From the NCBI GenBank assembly GCA_030425645.1, contig JAUHZK010000001.1, forward strand, positions 372,001 to 436,000: a DNA stretch of 64,000 nt, read 5' to 3'. Positions 1 to 7,923 of this stretch are shown piece after piece. Numbering within the stretch: the first letter of the stretch is position 1; each line of letters begins with the position of its first letter. Below the pieces are notes generated by a model. It made no database searches, was not told the origin of the DNA, and saw nothing but the letters and a program-made list of their open reading frames with translations. This stretch comes from Gammaproteobacteria bacterium. Lineage in GTDB: Bacteria > Pseudomonadota > Gammaproteobacteria > JAPPPA01. A program made the translations under genes and the position numbers.

Positions 1-111
1 CGCGACTTGAGGGGTAACGACACTGACCACCGGTAGCGAAAGGCCAAAAATTAGACCAATGGCTAGCAAGGCGACGGCGCCGAACAATTTAATAAGGGGG
101 GTGTTGCCCAT
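1..111 (-). CDS. Start of a small phage membrane protein (partial)
   Basis: Reverse-strand ATG at 109-111 preceded by a GGAG Shine-Dalgarno (around 116-121). The visible 37 residues read MGNTPLIKLFGAVALLAIGL onward and form one hydrophobic segment (about residues 9-32) after a short charged start, so this is a membrane or exported protein. It is the first gene after the Mor activator and the ASCH-like gene, the place where Mu-like phages begin the lysis/late module, so a holin or other lysis-associated protein is possible. Too little is visible to assign a function. Confidence 0.6.
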   Translation of the reverse strand, partial: MGNTPLIKLFGAVALLAIGLIFGLSLPVVSVVTPQVA

Positions 112-261
112 GTTTCACTCCAAGCTGTGAAGAAAAAGAAACCGCTTAGGAATGATTAGTTTGTGGCTTTGGCTATGGGCTTGGGGATTCGGGTTTTTGA
201 ATAATTTTAGGGTGGCTTAAAAGACGTTTTTAGTGCCTATTTACAGCGTATTTTGTTTTGC

Positions 262-278
262 TTGGTTTGTGCAACCAA
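262..278 (-). promoter_or_regulatory. Palindrome, candidate Mor-binding site for a middle promoter
   Basis: A perfect inverted repeat TTGGTT-N5-AACCAA lies immediately after the stop of the ASCH-like gene and before the next leftward gene (start 111). In Mu, Mor binds a dyad just upstream of the middle promoter Pm, downstream of the mor gene. The position and symmetry fit, but the -10 spacing is not convincing, so this is an inference. Confidence 0.3.
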
Positions 279-281
279 TAA

Positions 282-563
282 TTATTCGCATCCTTTTTTA
301 AGGGCTATAGCGAAGACTTTGACAGCTTTGGATCCAAAGTGTTGGTGGTTAATGGTTTTGATTGTATAGCCGCGATAAGGAAGGGTAAGACGGCGACTGT
401 CATCATACTTAGTGGGGTAGCCAAGTGTGAGGGTTAACGTGTCGTATGTTCGACCTTGCAGGCGCTTACGCCAGTAGTCGTTGTAAAGCCGATATTCTTC
501 GGTTTTAGTGCCTGCTTTTATTTGGCGGAAGTACTCAGCTTTTAGTGCGAGCTGCAAGTTCAT
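282..563 (-). CDS. ASCH-domain-like phage protein
   Basis: A 93-residue protein. It shows the pattern of small ASCH (PUA-like, predicted RNA-binding) proteins: a KAEYFRQIKAGTKTEEYR motif at about residues 8-25 and a conserved basic strand region (YWRKRL). ASCH proteins of this size are common in phages, and some relatives are nucleic-acid-interacting enzymes. The substrate is unknown here. The start codon overlaps the stop of mor by 4 bases (ATGA), indicating translational coupling. Family assignment is by motif only. Confidence 0.6.
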   Translation of the reverse strand: MNLQLALKAEYFRQIKAGTKTEEYRLYNDYWRKRLQGRTYDTLTLTLGYPTKYDDSRRLTLPYRGYTIKTINHQHFGSKAVKVFAIALKKGCE

Positions 564-928
564 AATGGCAACTGGCCCTGGCGGCGCTTAATTTCGCGGG
601 CGTGTTCTTTGTTGATAATGTCGTAGGCGTGCTGCGTGCAAACGTTGTAGTGGTCGGCAAGATCTTCGGGTGCGGCGCCTTTGTCGGCCCAGCGCTTGTA
701 CAGCTCACGGTCGCGGATGGCGGTTTTTAGTTTGGTACCGCGTGGTAAGTAGGTGAGCCGTCCGCCGAGGGCGTTGGCGAGTGTAATGACGGCGGTGCGG
801 GCGGCGTCTTCTGGGTCTTTATAGCCTTTTTCTTTGAATGCAGCGAGTTGGTGGTCGTACAGCTCGCTAAGTTTTTGCCCCCACTTTTGGGGCGCAATAG
901 CGCTGCTGCCTTGTGCGTTATTGCTCAC
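560..928 (-). CDS. mor: Mor/C-family middle transcription activator
   Basis: A 122-residue protein of the Mor transcription activator family, which in Mu switches on middle transcription. The core is recognisable: a GG..TYLPRG stretch (about residues 55-64), the basic RDRELYKRW segment, and a C-terminal helix-turn-helix (APEDLADHYNVCTQHAYDII, about 85-104). The start is GTG at 926-928 with GAGGA about 8 bases upstream. It overlaps the end of the preceding gene by 11 bases and the ASCH-like gene by 4. Its gene position (last early gene) matches Mu. Confidence 0.85.
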   Translation of the reverse strand: MSNNAQGSSAIAPQKWGQKLSELYDHQLAAFKEKGYKDPEDAARTAVITLANALGGRLTYLPRGTKLKTAIRDRELYKRWADKGAAPEDLADHYNVCTQHAYDIINKEHAREIKRRQGQLPL

Positions 929-1484
929 GGCTAAGTTCCTCGATCTGTTGTTCTAGTTGTTGTTTTTGTTGCTTCAGCTCTGGGGTCAGCTGGTTGGCTT
1001 TTAAATTTGCTATACCGCTTAGCTTGCTTTGAAGTAATAGCAATTCTGCCCTAGCGGAGCTTTGTTTTGCTGACTGTTTTACGACTTCGTAGTCTTCCCA
1101 GCGTCGCTCGGTTAGCCAGCCTTGTGGGTGCTTGCGTACACCGCCCTGGGGCAACGTTTGTTTGGCGGCCTGCTTGGCGGCGCTAACGATGTGTTGCGCG
1201 GTGCTTTGGTCAGGGTTTATTTGCAGCCAGCGGGCGGCTGTGTCTTGCTTGCCGTGCTTGTGGTTGTAGGCTTTCCAGAACTGGTCGAACCATTTTTTTT
1301 GCTGGCCGCTAAGTTGTTGGTAGTGGTTTTGCATTTTGTTGGGCCCACGTTTTTCTGCGCCGCCGTAGCCGCGTTGGCTGAGCGCGGCCCAGAGGTTTTC
1401 GGCGTAGGTGATTCCGGCGTCTATCTTTTCTAGCGGTGGCAGGCTGCGGATCATGGTTTGCTGGATAAAGGTTTTTTTGTCCAT
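918..1484 (-). CDS. Phage protein with replication-protein-like motif
   Basis: A 188-residue protein I cannot name. The central part (about residues 60-135) has the pattern FDQFWKAYNHKHGK...AARWL...GWLTERRWEDY, which resembles the conserved C-terminal segment of many phage replisome-organiser and primosomal (O/DnaT-like) proteins. The last 50 residues are Gln/Glu/Lys-rich and predicted coiled coil. It starts with TAATG coupling to the GemA gene upstream (1-base overlap). A role in replication or replisome loading after transposition is an inference from the motif. Confidence 0.5.
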   Translation of the reverse strand: MDKKTFIQQTMIRSLPPLEKIDAGITYAENLWAALSQRGYGGAEKRGPNKMQNHYQQLSGQQKKWFDQFWKAYNHKHGKQDTAARWLQINPDQSTAQHIVSAAKQAAKQTLPQGGVRKHPQGWLTERRWEDYEVVKQSAKQSSARAELLLLQSKLSGIANLKANQLTPELKQQKQQLEQQIEELSREQ

Positions 1485-2179
1485 TAGCGCTTTGGCGTTT
1501 GGCTGGCGTGTTGGCTCATGTGCTGGTTAATGATGTCGCGGGTTGGCTGCTGGGCTTGACGCGTTTCTTGGGCCTCGCGAGTGGCGGTTTGTTGCTCTAG
1601 CCATTGCTTTAGTTGGTGCATGGCTTGGACGTTGTTGTCGAGTTCTGCTTGGTGAGTTATGTAACCGCGACTTATGGCTTTTAGCTTGGCTTGGCCCCAG
1701 TTGCTGACGCCGAAGTCTGGGTCGAAGTGAATAGGCAAGGTTTTGATAAGTAGGTTTTGCGCCCGTTTGTTTAGCGCTGTGATAACGCCGTTTAGCTGGG
1801 TTTTATTGCAAAAGTGAACGCTGTCGACCTGGTACATGCGCTTGGCAATACTGTCGGCGTAACGCCAAGGTGCCTCAAGCACCACTAGCAGGGCTTGGAT
1901 TTTGGTTTCTTCTATCTTGGATAGTTGGCGCTGTTTGCTGACCGGGTTGCGGTGTTGGTAGTTTTGGCGCGGGCGCGTGAATTTGGCACCTCGGCTTTTG
2001 AGGTGGGCAATGACTTTTTGGCGACCTTGGGGGCTGAGTTCACCGGCGCTTTTAACGCGGGCGGCTGTCCAGAGCATGGCCTGGTAGGCGTCTAAGTCTT
2101 GGTCTTTGCCAATGCCGAGTTGCTTGGCGCCCATGTGGATTTTTCCGAGTTCTATTTGGCGTGGGTTTTTATTAGGCAT
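1484..2179 (-). CDS. gemA: GemA (gp16-family) regulatory protein
   Basis: A 231-residue member of the Mu gp16/GemA family. The N-terminal signature IELGKIHMGAKQLGI...YQAMLW..ARVKSAGELSPQGRQKVIAHL (about residues 8-62) is typical. In Mu, GemA modulates host gene expression and DNA topology, but its biochemical activity is poorly known. The C-terminal 60 residues are Gln-rich. It starts at ATG with an AGAGG ribosome-binding site and is coupled to the downstream gene (TAATG). It is longer than Mu GemA, and the extension has no recognised domain. Confidence 0.8.
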   Translation of the reverse strand: MPNKNPRQIELGKIHMGAKQLGIGKDQDLDAYQAMLWTAARVKSAGELSPQGRQKVIAHLKSRGAKFTRPRQNYQHRNPVSKQRQLSKIEETKIQALLVVLEAPWRYADSIAKRMYQVDSVHFCNKTQLNGVITALNKRAQNLLIKTLPIHFDPDFGVSNWGQAKLKAISRGYITHQAELDNNVQAMHQLKQWLEQQTATREAQETRQAQQPTRDIINQHMSQHASQTPKR

Positions 2180-2183
2180 GACG

Positions 2184-2534
2184 TTATACCTCTGGCAGTG
2201 ATCGGCCCCGAGCGATGCCGGACTCTTGAATATATGGGCTAGCGAAAAATTGCCTTACGGCAGCCACGTCTGGATGGTTGTTGCGCGACCTCTGGGTAGC
2301 TAATGGTTGCTCTTCTGTAATCCAGCCTTTAATTGCGTAGTCCAGCTGCTGCTTGGTAAACAAGTAGTAGCGGTGTCCGCAATAGGTTTTGTCCGGCCTA
2401 AGCATGTCTGACTGAGAAACGTATTTGCTGGAAAACAACCTCTCGACAGCGTTGGTGTTTGCCTTTGGCTGCTGTGCTGACCATTGCGATATGGCTTGGT
2501 CGCGTTGTTTGGTTGTAAAGACGAAGTACTGCAT
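2184..2534 (-). CDS. Small phage protein with internal duplication
   Basis: A 116-residue protein of unknown function. I place the start at ATG 2532-2534 (MQYFVFTTKQRDQA); the open frame extends to 2657 but that extension looks non-coding. The protein is an internal tandem duplication: FVFTTKQRDQAISQW...AVERLFSSKYVSQSDM is echoed by YLFTKQQLDYAIKGW...AVRQFFASPYIQESGI, about 55 residues later. Each unit looks like a small alpha/beta fold. It sits between Gam and GemA. No family recognised. Confidence 0.6.
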   Translation of the reverse strand: MQYFVFTTKQRDQAISQWSAQQPKANTNAVERLFSSKYVSQSDMLRPDKTYCGHRYYLFTKQQLDYAIKGWITEEQPLATQRSRNNHPDVAAVRQFFASPYIQESGIARGRSLPEV

Positions 2535-2676
2535 TTTTTTACTCTTTAGAAAAATGTGGCCGGTAGCGTGCGGCCAGGCGGTGTTTGCGACAGCCAGAAA
2601 AGGTAGGAGGTGCTGCCCGCACACTGTGGTTGTTATTTGTATGCCGCCACCGACCACTGGGCGCTGCCCTGACGGG

Positions 2677-3204
2677 CTAGGTGGGATTTTGTTCTTGCAT
2701 TACGGCGTCGATCATTTTGCTGAGGTCGTTTTCTGGGTAGCTGACGACGACTTTGTCTTCGCCTTCTACGACTTGGCCGCCGATTTTTTTAAGCTGGCCG
2801 ACTTGGAGGTTTTTGGCGGCGGCTTTGCTAGGTTTTTCGGTGCGGTCGATTAGGGTGTCGGCGAGTTCTGGTAGGTGTTTTTTAATGAGGCCAACGCTTT
2901 TGCTTTGGTTGGGGAACTCGATCTTGCCTTGGCTCTTTTTAAAGCCCAGTTTGACGCCGTGCAGGGTTTGGGTTTTGGGACGCTGGAATAGCTGCGGCGA
3001 GCCTTCTACTAGGTTGCGCAGCGTGGCGTTGGCGTCTGCGTACTTTTGTGCGTAGTGGTTAATGGCGCGTTGGTGTTGCTTTTGTATGGCGCGCTGTGCG
3101 GCTTCGAGTTCGGCGAGTTCTTCCGCTAGCGCTTGGCGCGCATTAGCGGCCTTCTCAGCGGCTGCTTGGATCGGCTTTAGGGTTTCTGGGATGGCGTTTG
3201 ACAT
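2677..3204 (-). CDS. gam: Gam-family host-nuclease inhibitor
   Basis: A 175-residue member of the Mu Gam family. Gam is a Ku-like protein that binds double-strand DNA ends and protects them from exonuclease attack. The N-terminal half is a long Ala/Glu-rich helix pair (about residues 8-65), and the family signature follows: LVEGSPQLFQRPKT....HGVKLGFKKSQGKIEF (about 66-105). Length matches Mu Gam (about 174). It lies two bases from the preceding winged-helix gene and is co-transcribed with it. Confidence 0.9.
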   Translation of the reverse strand: MSNAIPETLKPIQAAAEKAANARQALAEELAELEAAQRAIQKQHQRAINHYAQKYADANATLRNLVEGSPQLFQRPKTQTLHGVKLGFKKSQGKIEFPNQSKSVGLIKKHLPELADTLIDRTEKPSKAAAKNLQVGQLKKIGGQVVEGEDKVVVSYPENDLSKMIDAVMQEQNPT

Positions 3205-3206
3205 GC

Positions 3207-3554
3207 TTAGGCTTCTTTAAGTTGTTGCTGGCCAGCCAGCTCTAGCAGCGGTTGGCGACTCATGGCTTTGACGATGTTGGCTTCTGCTTTTATGCGGCTT
3301 CTAAATTGGTTGAGCGTGTTTTCTAGCTCTTCTGCGGTGGCGGCGATGTAGTAGCCATGCGCTGGGCTACTGCAGATATGGCTGCCTTGCTGGCGCAAGC
3401 TGGCGATGGCGTTTCTGACTTGGCGGCCAAAGTGACGCGTTGCCGGGGCATTGCCGATAACTTCGGCAGTGAGCTGGTTGATGTGTATGCCGTTGCTTTT
3501 GCCAATGTGGCGGCTAAGGACGGCGAGTACTTTTTGTGGGGTAATGATGGACAT
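3207..3554 (-). CDS. Small winged-helix-like phage protein
   Basis: A 115-residue protein. Residues 1-75 read as a winged helix-turn-helix: a helix VLAVLSRHIGK, then INQLTAEVIG, a recognition helix RQVRNAIASLRQQG, and a wing strand HGYYIA. The C-terminal 40 residues are a single amphipathic helix. A strong GAGGA ribosome-binding site precedes the ATG. It is probably an early DNA-binding regulator; the target is unknown. Two bases separate it from gam. Confidence 0.55.
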   Translation of the reverse strand: MSIITPQKVLAVLSRHIGKSNGIHINQLTAEVIGNAPATRHFGRQVRNAIASLRQQGSHICSSPAHGYYIAATAEELENTLNQFRSRIKAEANIVKAMSRQPLLELAGQQQLKEA

Positions 3555-3570
3555 TAGATTTCCTCATGCT

Positions 3571-3816
3571 TTAGGCAACGGCGCGCCATTTGACGGTGCG
3601 TTCGTCTTCGCGGAAGGCGATTAGCTTGCCTCGCTTTTTAAGCCAGTTGAGTGCGGTTAGGCATTGGTTGCGGCTTTTGGCGAATTGCGTTTTGGCGTAG
3701 ACCTGGGCGGTGGTCATGTAGCTTTTTTTGGCGCTAAGAATTTCCAGCACTTCGTTGTTAACGCGCACTTGCGCTTTTTGTTCGTTGGTCATCATTGGGT
3801 GGATGTGGTCGGTCAT
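3571..3816 (-). CDS. Small winged-helix phage protein
   Basis: An 81-residue protein. I choose ATG 3814-3816 because AAGGAG lies 9 bases upstream; the open frame runs further but would overlap the upstream gene. After a short start the sequence VNNEVLEILSAKKSYMTTAQ, followed by a recognition helix and a wing (KRGKLIAFREDERTVKW), gives a winged-helix pattern. Likely a DNA-binding accessory or regulator of the early operon. No named family. Confidence 0.55.
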   Translation of the reverse strand: MTDHIHPMMTNEQKAQVRVNNEVLEILSAKKSYMTTAQVYAKTQFAKSRNQCLTALNWLKKRGKLIAFREDERTVKWRAVA

Positions 3817-3839
3817 TGTTGTTGTCTCCTTTGGTGCTT

Positions 3840-4061
3840 TTAAGCGGCGTTTTTTAGGCGATGGCATAGGCGCCATTGGCGCAGTTTTTTGTTTAGGCGC
3901 TGGTACCACTCCTGCCGCAGTTGCTGCGCGGCTTCTTTTTGGCCGAGCTTTTGCAGTTGTTGTGATAAGTAGAGTTGGAAGCTGATAGCGCCTTTTTTGT
4001 TGCCGTATTGAATGCGGTAGCGCGCGGCAAAGTGGTCTAGCTGACGGTCTGGGATACGCAT
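3840..4061 (-). CDS. Hypothetical small basic phage protein
   Basis: A 73-residue, strongly basic, Gln/Leu-rich helical protein starting at ATG with an AGGAG ribosome-binding site. It lies two bases after the upstream helix-turn-helix gene, so it is part of the early operon. I do not recognise a family. Confidence 0.5.
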   Translation of the reverse strand: MRIPDRQLDHFAARYRIQYGNKKGAISFQLYLSQQLQKLGQKEAAQQLRQEWYQRLNKKLRQWRLCHRLKNAA

Positions 4062-4063
4062 GG

Positions 4064-4426
4064 TTAGGCTCCTAGTTGGCTATGTGGGCAGTTGCTACGG
4101 CAGGCACGGAATAAGGCCACGGTGCGAAAGTTGGCGCCGTTGTAGGGTTTGCGTTGGTTGTTCATGCAGGTGGCGGTGCTGATGTCGCCCTGCACGGGGC
4201 AGCTGACTTTGATGCCGTTTTTAACGCTGTTAAAAGCCTGTTGAACGCGGCTTAGATCACCGGTGTATTTATTTTTTAGGGTGTCGCTAATAACGGCTGG
4301 GGAGTAGCCCATTTCTTCGGCGACTTTGCTTTGGTTGCTGGTGTCGCAGCGCTTGGCAAGGTCGGCGACCCATTGGGGCATGTCTTTTCCCCAGTGTTGT
4401 AATGCTTTGCTGGCGTTGGCGCTCAT
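4064..4426 (-). CDS. Helix-turn-helix phage protein with Cys-rich tail
   Basis: A 120-residue protein. The N-terminal half contains a helix-turn-helix (SKVAEEMGYSPAVISDTLKN, about residues 33-52). The C-terminal half has four cysteines arranged as C-x10-C then C-x3-C with nearby His, which could bind a metal. This architecture recurs in Mu-like early regions. The ATG is preceded by GGAG and overlaps the upstream gene by 4 bases. Function inferred only as DNA binding. Confidence 0.6.
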   Translation of the reverse strand: MSANASKALQHWGKDMPQWVADLAKRCDTSNQSKVAEEMGYSPAVISDTLKNKYTGDLSRVQQAFNSVKNGIKVSCPVQGDISTATCMNNQRKPYNGANFRTVALFRACRSNCPHSQLGA

Positions 4427-5004
4427 TGCTCAGTCTCCAATTCTTGTAGCGGGTTGTAGGTGGTTAGCTTTAGGTTTGGATCCCAGATGACTTGGGCGTT
4501 AACTATTTGCGGTGCTCTGGGGCCGCTGTAGTTGCTTGGCACCCAGTGCCAGACGCTGTCGGCGCCGCGCCGGTGGTTGACGAGGTAGCCGCCTTTTTTA
4601 AGTTTTTTTAGGTACTCGGTAATGCTTTTTTGTTTGGCGTCTAGCTCTGGTGTGGATATGGCTTGCAGCATTTCTTTGGTGGTGAAACGTTGCAGGATTT
4701 GGATGGCCTTCCAGATGGCTTGCTGCAGGCTGTTGCTGTGACTAAAGCATGGGGTTGCATGTTGGGCTTTGACCACGCGGTATTGGTCTGGCGTGGCGCG
4801 TTTGGCGCCGCCGGTGGTTTGGCCTTTTTCTGTGCAGATAACGTGGCCGCTTTCCACTAGGTCTTTGACGTAGTGGCTAACGGTGCGGTTTGCGATGTTG
4901 GTGCTGTTGGCGACTTGCGGGATGGTGAAGTCGACTAGCTCTCGCATCTTTATCCATTGAGCGTCGCGGCTTTGTTCAAATTTAACGGTGTTAACTGTTG
5001 CCAC
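4423..5004 (-). CDS. Phage protein with two winged-helix segments
   Basis: A 193-residue protein with two winged-helix-like segments: residues about 18-60 (FTIPQVANSTNIANRTVSHY plus a wing) and about 90-145 (FTTKEMLQAISTPELDAKQK plus a KKLKKGGYLVNHRR wing). The start is GTG at 5002-5004 with GGAG upstream, one base after the MuB stop. Probably a regulator or DNA-binding accessory of the transposition operon. Specific role unknown. Confidence 0.6.
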   Translation of the reverse strand: MATVNTVKFEQSRDAQWIKMRELVDFTIPQVANSTNIANRTVSHYVKDLVESGHVICTEKGQTTGGAKRATPDQYRVVKAQHATPCFSHSNSLQQAIWKAIQILQRFTTKEMLQAISTPELDAKQKSITEYLKKLKKGGYLVNHRRGADSVWHWVPSNYSGPRAPQIVNAQVIWDPNLKLTTYNPLQELETEQ

Positions 5005-5005
5005 G

Positions 5006-5734
5006 TTAGAAGCTCCGCGTTTTTGGCACTTTGCCGGTGTATAGCTGACGGTTGCCCCATTGGCTTTTGTTGATTTCGCTAATGGTTTGCTGCTGGCAGT
5101 GGCGGCGGATGTTTTCGATGTTGACGACGATGCGGCGGATGGAGCCGCTGGCGAGGTCGGTGATGTGCGCTAGCAGGTCGTCGTCGATGTTGATTTCGGG
5201 GGCGTAGAGGTCGACTAGTTTTTGGGTGTCGTTGAGGTTGACGGGTTGTGCTTGGCACCAGTCGAGCACGCGACTGTGAATGCGTTCCCATTGTTGGAGT
5301 TTGTTGGGTAGCTTTTCTTCGCCAATGAGCATGATGGCGGCTTGTGAGCCTTCGTAGATGTCGCGGATTAGTTCGATATTTTTGCGGTCTACGATGTGGT
5401 CGGCTTCATCGACAATAAATGGCCTTTGGGTGACTGATAGCTCTTCGCCGATGGCGTCGATCATGGCGTTCATGGTTTTGCCGACCGGTAGCTCTAGGGC
5501 TTTGCAGAAGGCGGTGAGCATGTCTTTTTTGTACCAGGTGGATTTGGCTTGCACGTAGTGGGCGTCGTTGGCGACGGCGGCATACGCAGCTGATACGGAT
5601 TTACCAAAACCAGCCGGGCCGGAAAATACGACTAGACCCGGCAGGTGCAATGGGCGGTTCATGGCAGATTTAAGCGCGCCATTGCATAGCAGGATATTTT
5701 GCAACGGGGCGATTTTTGATTGGGTGTCTGGCAT
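5006..5734 (-). CDS. MuB-like AAA+ ATPase, transposition target protein
   Basis: A 242-residue AAA+ ATPase. Walker A is GPAGFGKS (residues 39-46), Walker B is FIVDEAD (106-112), and a sensor-like LIGEE follows. In Mu, MuB binds DNA in an ATP-dependent way, delivers target DNA to MuA and gives target immunity. It is shorter than Mu B (312 aa) and lacks the N-terminal helix-turn-helix extension, as in several Pseudomonas Mu-like phages. It starts at ATG with AAGGA upstream, 44 bases after the transposase stop. Assignment is strong from motif plus position. Confidence 0.9.
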   Translation of the reverse strand: MPDTQSKIAPLQNILLCNGALKSAMNRPLHLPGLVVFSGPAGFGKSVSAAYAAVANDAHYVQAKSTWYKKDMLTAFCKALELPVGKTMNAMIDAIGEELSVTQRPFIVDEADHIVDRKNIELIRDIYEGSQAAIMLIGEEKLPNKLQQWERIHSRVLDWCQAQPVNLNDTQKLVDLYAPEINIDDDLLAHITDLASGSIRRIVVNIENIRRHCQQQTISEINKSQWGNRQLYTGKVPKTRSF

Positions 5735-5757
5735 AATGTGTCCTTAGATCTTTTTTG

Positions 5758-5780
5758 GCCGGGCTTTGCTCGGCTTTTTT
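5758..5780 (+). terminator. Rightward intrinsic terminator between MuA and MuB
   Basis: GCCGGGC-TTT-GCTCGGC followed by six T on the plus strand. The 7-bp stem is complete when one G-U pair is allowed. The U-run is present only for rightward transcription, opposite to the surrounding genes, so it would stop antisense transcription entering muA. Confidence 0.55.
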
Positions 5781-7923
5781 ATTGCGCGTAGAACTCTGGG
5801 AAGGCGTCGCGCGTTTCTTTGTGCGTTTGCCATTCGAGTGTCTCGCGGTATTTTTTGTGGTAGTGCAGCTCTTCGTCTGTCACGTCTTGGGCTTTAATGA
5901 GCCGGTTTTCGATGCTTAGCCATTTGTTGTAGCGGTCTTCTCCTGTTTCGGTTTTTGCAGTTGGGAATACGAGGGTTTCTGGTTGTTGTTCTGCTGCCTT
6001 TTCGGCGGCGGCAATTTCTGCGGCGATGTAGCCGGTGTTGGCTGATGTTTGTTGTGGTTTGAGGCCAGTGGTAATGGCTGCTGTAGCCGGTGTTTGTACG
6101 GTGCTGCTGGGGGCTGGCAGTGCGACTACGCCGTTGTTTTTGCGGTCTTGGGCGCGGATTTCTTCAATAATGTTGTTGGTGTTGATGGCTTTGGCGGCTT
6201 TGCGTAGGGCTTGCTTTTCTTCATTAATGCGCTGGTTGTGCATTTGCTTGCCGGTGATGGCCATTTCTTTTGGATTGAAGCCGAGGCGATTGGCGCATTC
6301 GGCAACGCCGACGGGGTTGAGGATGTCGCCGTCTTTTAGGTATACGTGTAGGCGCCCGATGTCGTTGGGGTCGCAGAGACAGAAGACTCGAGTGCCGGTG
6401 TCTAGGGCGGCGATGGCTGGGCCGATAAACCAGTCGTTGTCATGCTTGATGCCTTTCTTCTGCACGGTGCGCATGCCGTCTAGGCCGGGAGCGGTTGACA
6501 TAAGCAGGTCTAGCACTTGTTCGCTGCTGTCTAGGAAGGTGACGGGGTCGCGGTAGTCGGCGACTTTTTGCAGCGGTGAACATTTGAGTTCTGAATGCTG
6601 GCGGCGGTGGTAGGTTTCGCAGTATTCGTCACAGAGTTTTTGCAGTTCGGCGCCGGTGAGTTTGGTTTGTACGACTTCGTTCTTTTTGAATAGGCGGTCG
6701 GCAAAGCTTTGGGCGGCGCGTAGCGCTTGGGCGTCGTTTACGTTGTGGCCTGCGTAGCCGGGTGCCATTTCTATATAGGCGCTGTGTAGGAAGCTGCGGA
6801 AGTTGCGCTCTACATGGGCCTTTTCCCAAGGGCAGAATGCCTGGCTGAGGTTGTGCTGGATATTGAGGAAGTCGAGCACTCGGACTAGGCGGGTGGCTTT
6901 GTAGTCTTTGCCTTGGTCGGTTTTAAGTTCTTCTGGCATGCCCCACGCTTTGATGCAGTGGCGAATGGCCAGGCAGATGGCCTCTGATTGGCTGGTTGGG
7001 GTGACTAGGAAGTAGCAACGGCGGCTGTAGACGTCGAGTATTTGCACGAGTGCGTGGCGGCCGTCGGCGCAGTGAATGTCGGCCGGTGAGCTGTCGGCTT
7101 CCCAGCGTTGATTTAGGCGCACGATGTTGGCGCTGGCGTCGCCGTGGGCGATCATAAATTCGTTTTTCCACTTGTCTGGGTTGGTGCAAGCGGTGAAGAC
7201 TTCGGCGTTTTGGTTTTTCCAGTTATTGACCCAGCGTGCGAGGCTGCTTTTGCTGGGTATTTTTATGGTGCCGTCGGCAAAACGGGCTTGGCAGCCACGG
7301 TGTACGTCGATGGGGTCGATATGCGGGTAGCTAATGAGCATGCTGACAACCAGTTCTTTTAGTTTTTCTTGGCTGTCTATAAGGGTTTGACCACGGCGGT
7401 TGCCGTAGTTGCCAGCGAGGGCGTTAGAGCCTTTTTGTTTTAATTTTTTGCGCCAGCGTTCTAGGCTTGGAAGGCTAACGGTCTTGTGAATTTTGGTGAC
7501 CCATTCTGGCTTTTGGGTGGCGGCGCTGTTGTAGGTTTCTAGCGCTTGTGGCCATGTGCATTTGCCGTTGGTTTTTATGGCTTCGATGGTGCCGATAATC
7601 CACATTTTGGCGTCGCAGCGTTTGGCGGCGTTGCCGGTGAACATGACGGGCGCTTCTGGGGTGGGTTTGCTGGCCTCTTCTTTGGCTTTTACTTGGGCGG
7701 TGTATTGGCCTGCAAACGCTAGGGTTTCGGCGTTGTTTTGTTGGCTAATTTGGCGCGCTATTAACTCGGCTCTGGCCTTGGTTGGTAAGCCGTCAATGTG
7801 GTACTCCCAGCCTTTGCCTTGCTGGCGTTTACGGCGTGGGTAGTTACTGCGGTTTATGCTGCGTTCTGTGGTCGGTAGGTCTGGCAGCCCTACCAACTCT
7901 TTGGCTGTGTAGTACTGCTTCAC
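5779..7923 (-). CDS. MuA-family DDE transposase
   Basis: A 714-residue transposase (Mu A is 663). I choose the GTG at 7921-7923: it forms a GTGA overlap with the previous stop and has GGAG upstream, although the frame stays open to 7968. The N-terminus (YYTAKELVGLPDLPTTERSI) is the MuA end-binding winged-helix type. The RNase H-like core carries the DDE triad: D277 (RWEADSSPADIH), D336 (KTDQGKDY) and E372 (KAHVERNF). A C-terminal beta-barrel and a long Ala-rich helical tail follow. It catalyses strand cleavage and strand transfer in phage transposition and works with MuB directly downstream. Confidence 0.95.
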   Translation of the reverse strand: MKQYYTAKELVGLPDLPTTERSINRSNYPRRKRQQGKGWEYHIDGLPTKARAELIARQISQQNNAETLAFAGQYTAQVKAKEEASKPTPEAPVMFTGNAAKRCDAKMWIIGTIEAIKTNGKCTWPQALETYNSAATQKPEWVTKIHKTVSLPSLERWRKKLKQKGSNALAGNYGNRRGQTLIDSQEKLKELVVSMLISYPHIDPIDVHRGCQARFADGTIKIPSKSSLARWVNNWKNQNAEVFTACTNPDKWKNEFMIAHGDASANIVRLNQRWEADSSPADIHCADGRHALVQILDVYSRRCYFLVTPTSQSEAICLAIRHCIKAWGMPEELKTDQGKDYKATRLVRVLDFLNIQHNLSQAFCPWEKAHVERNFRSFLHSAYIEMAPGYAGHNVNDAQALRAAQSFADRLFKKNEVVQTKLTGAELQKLCDEYCETYHRRQHSELKCSPLQKVADYRDPVTFLDSSEQVLDLLMSTAPGLDGMRTVQKKGIKHDNDWFIGPAIAALDTGTRVFCLCDPNDIGRLHVYLKDGDILNPVGVAECANRLGFNPKEMAITGKQMHNQRINEEKQALRKAAKAINTNNIIEEIRAQDRKNNGVVALPAPSSTVQTPATAAITTGLKPQQTSANTGYIAAEIAAAEKAAEQQPETLVFPTAKTETGEDRYNKWLSIENRLIKAQDVTDEELHYHKKYRETLEWQTHKETRDAFPEFYAQ

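Noticed and set aside
1122..1433. Forward frame of 103 residues across the replication-like gene
   Set aside because: Antisense shadow of a coupled leftward gene, no ribosome-binding site and no domain pattern.
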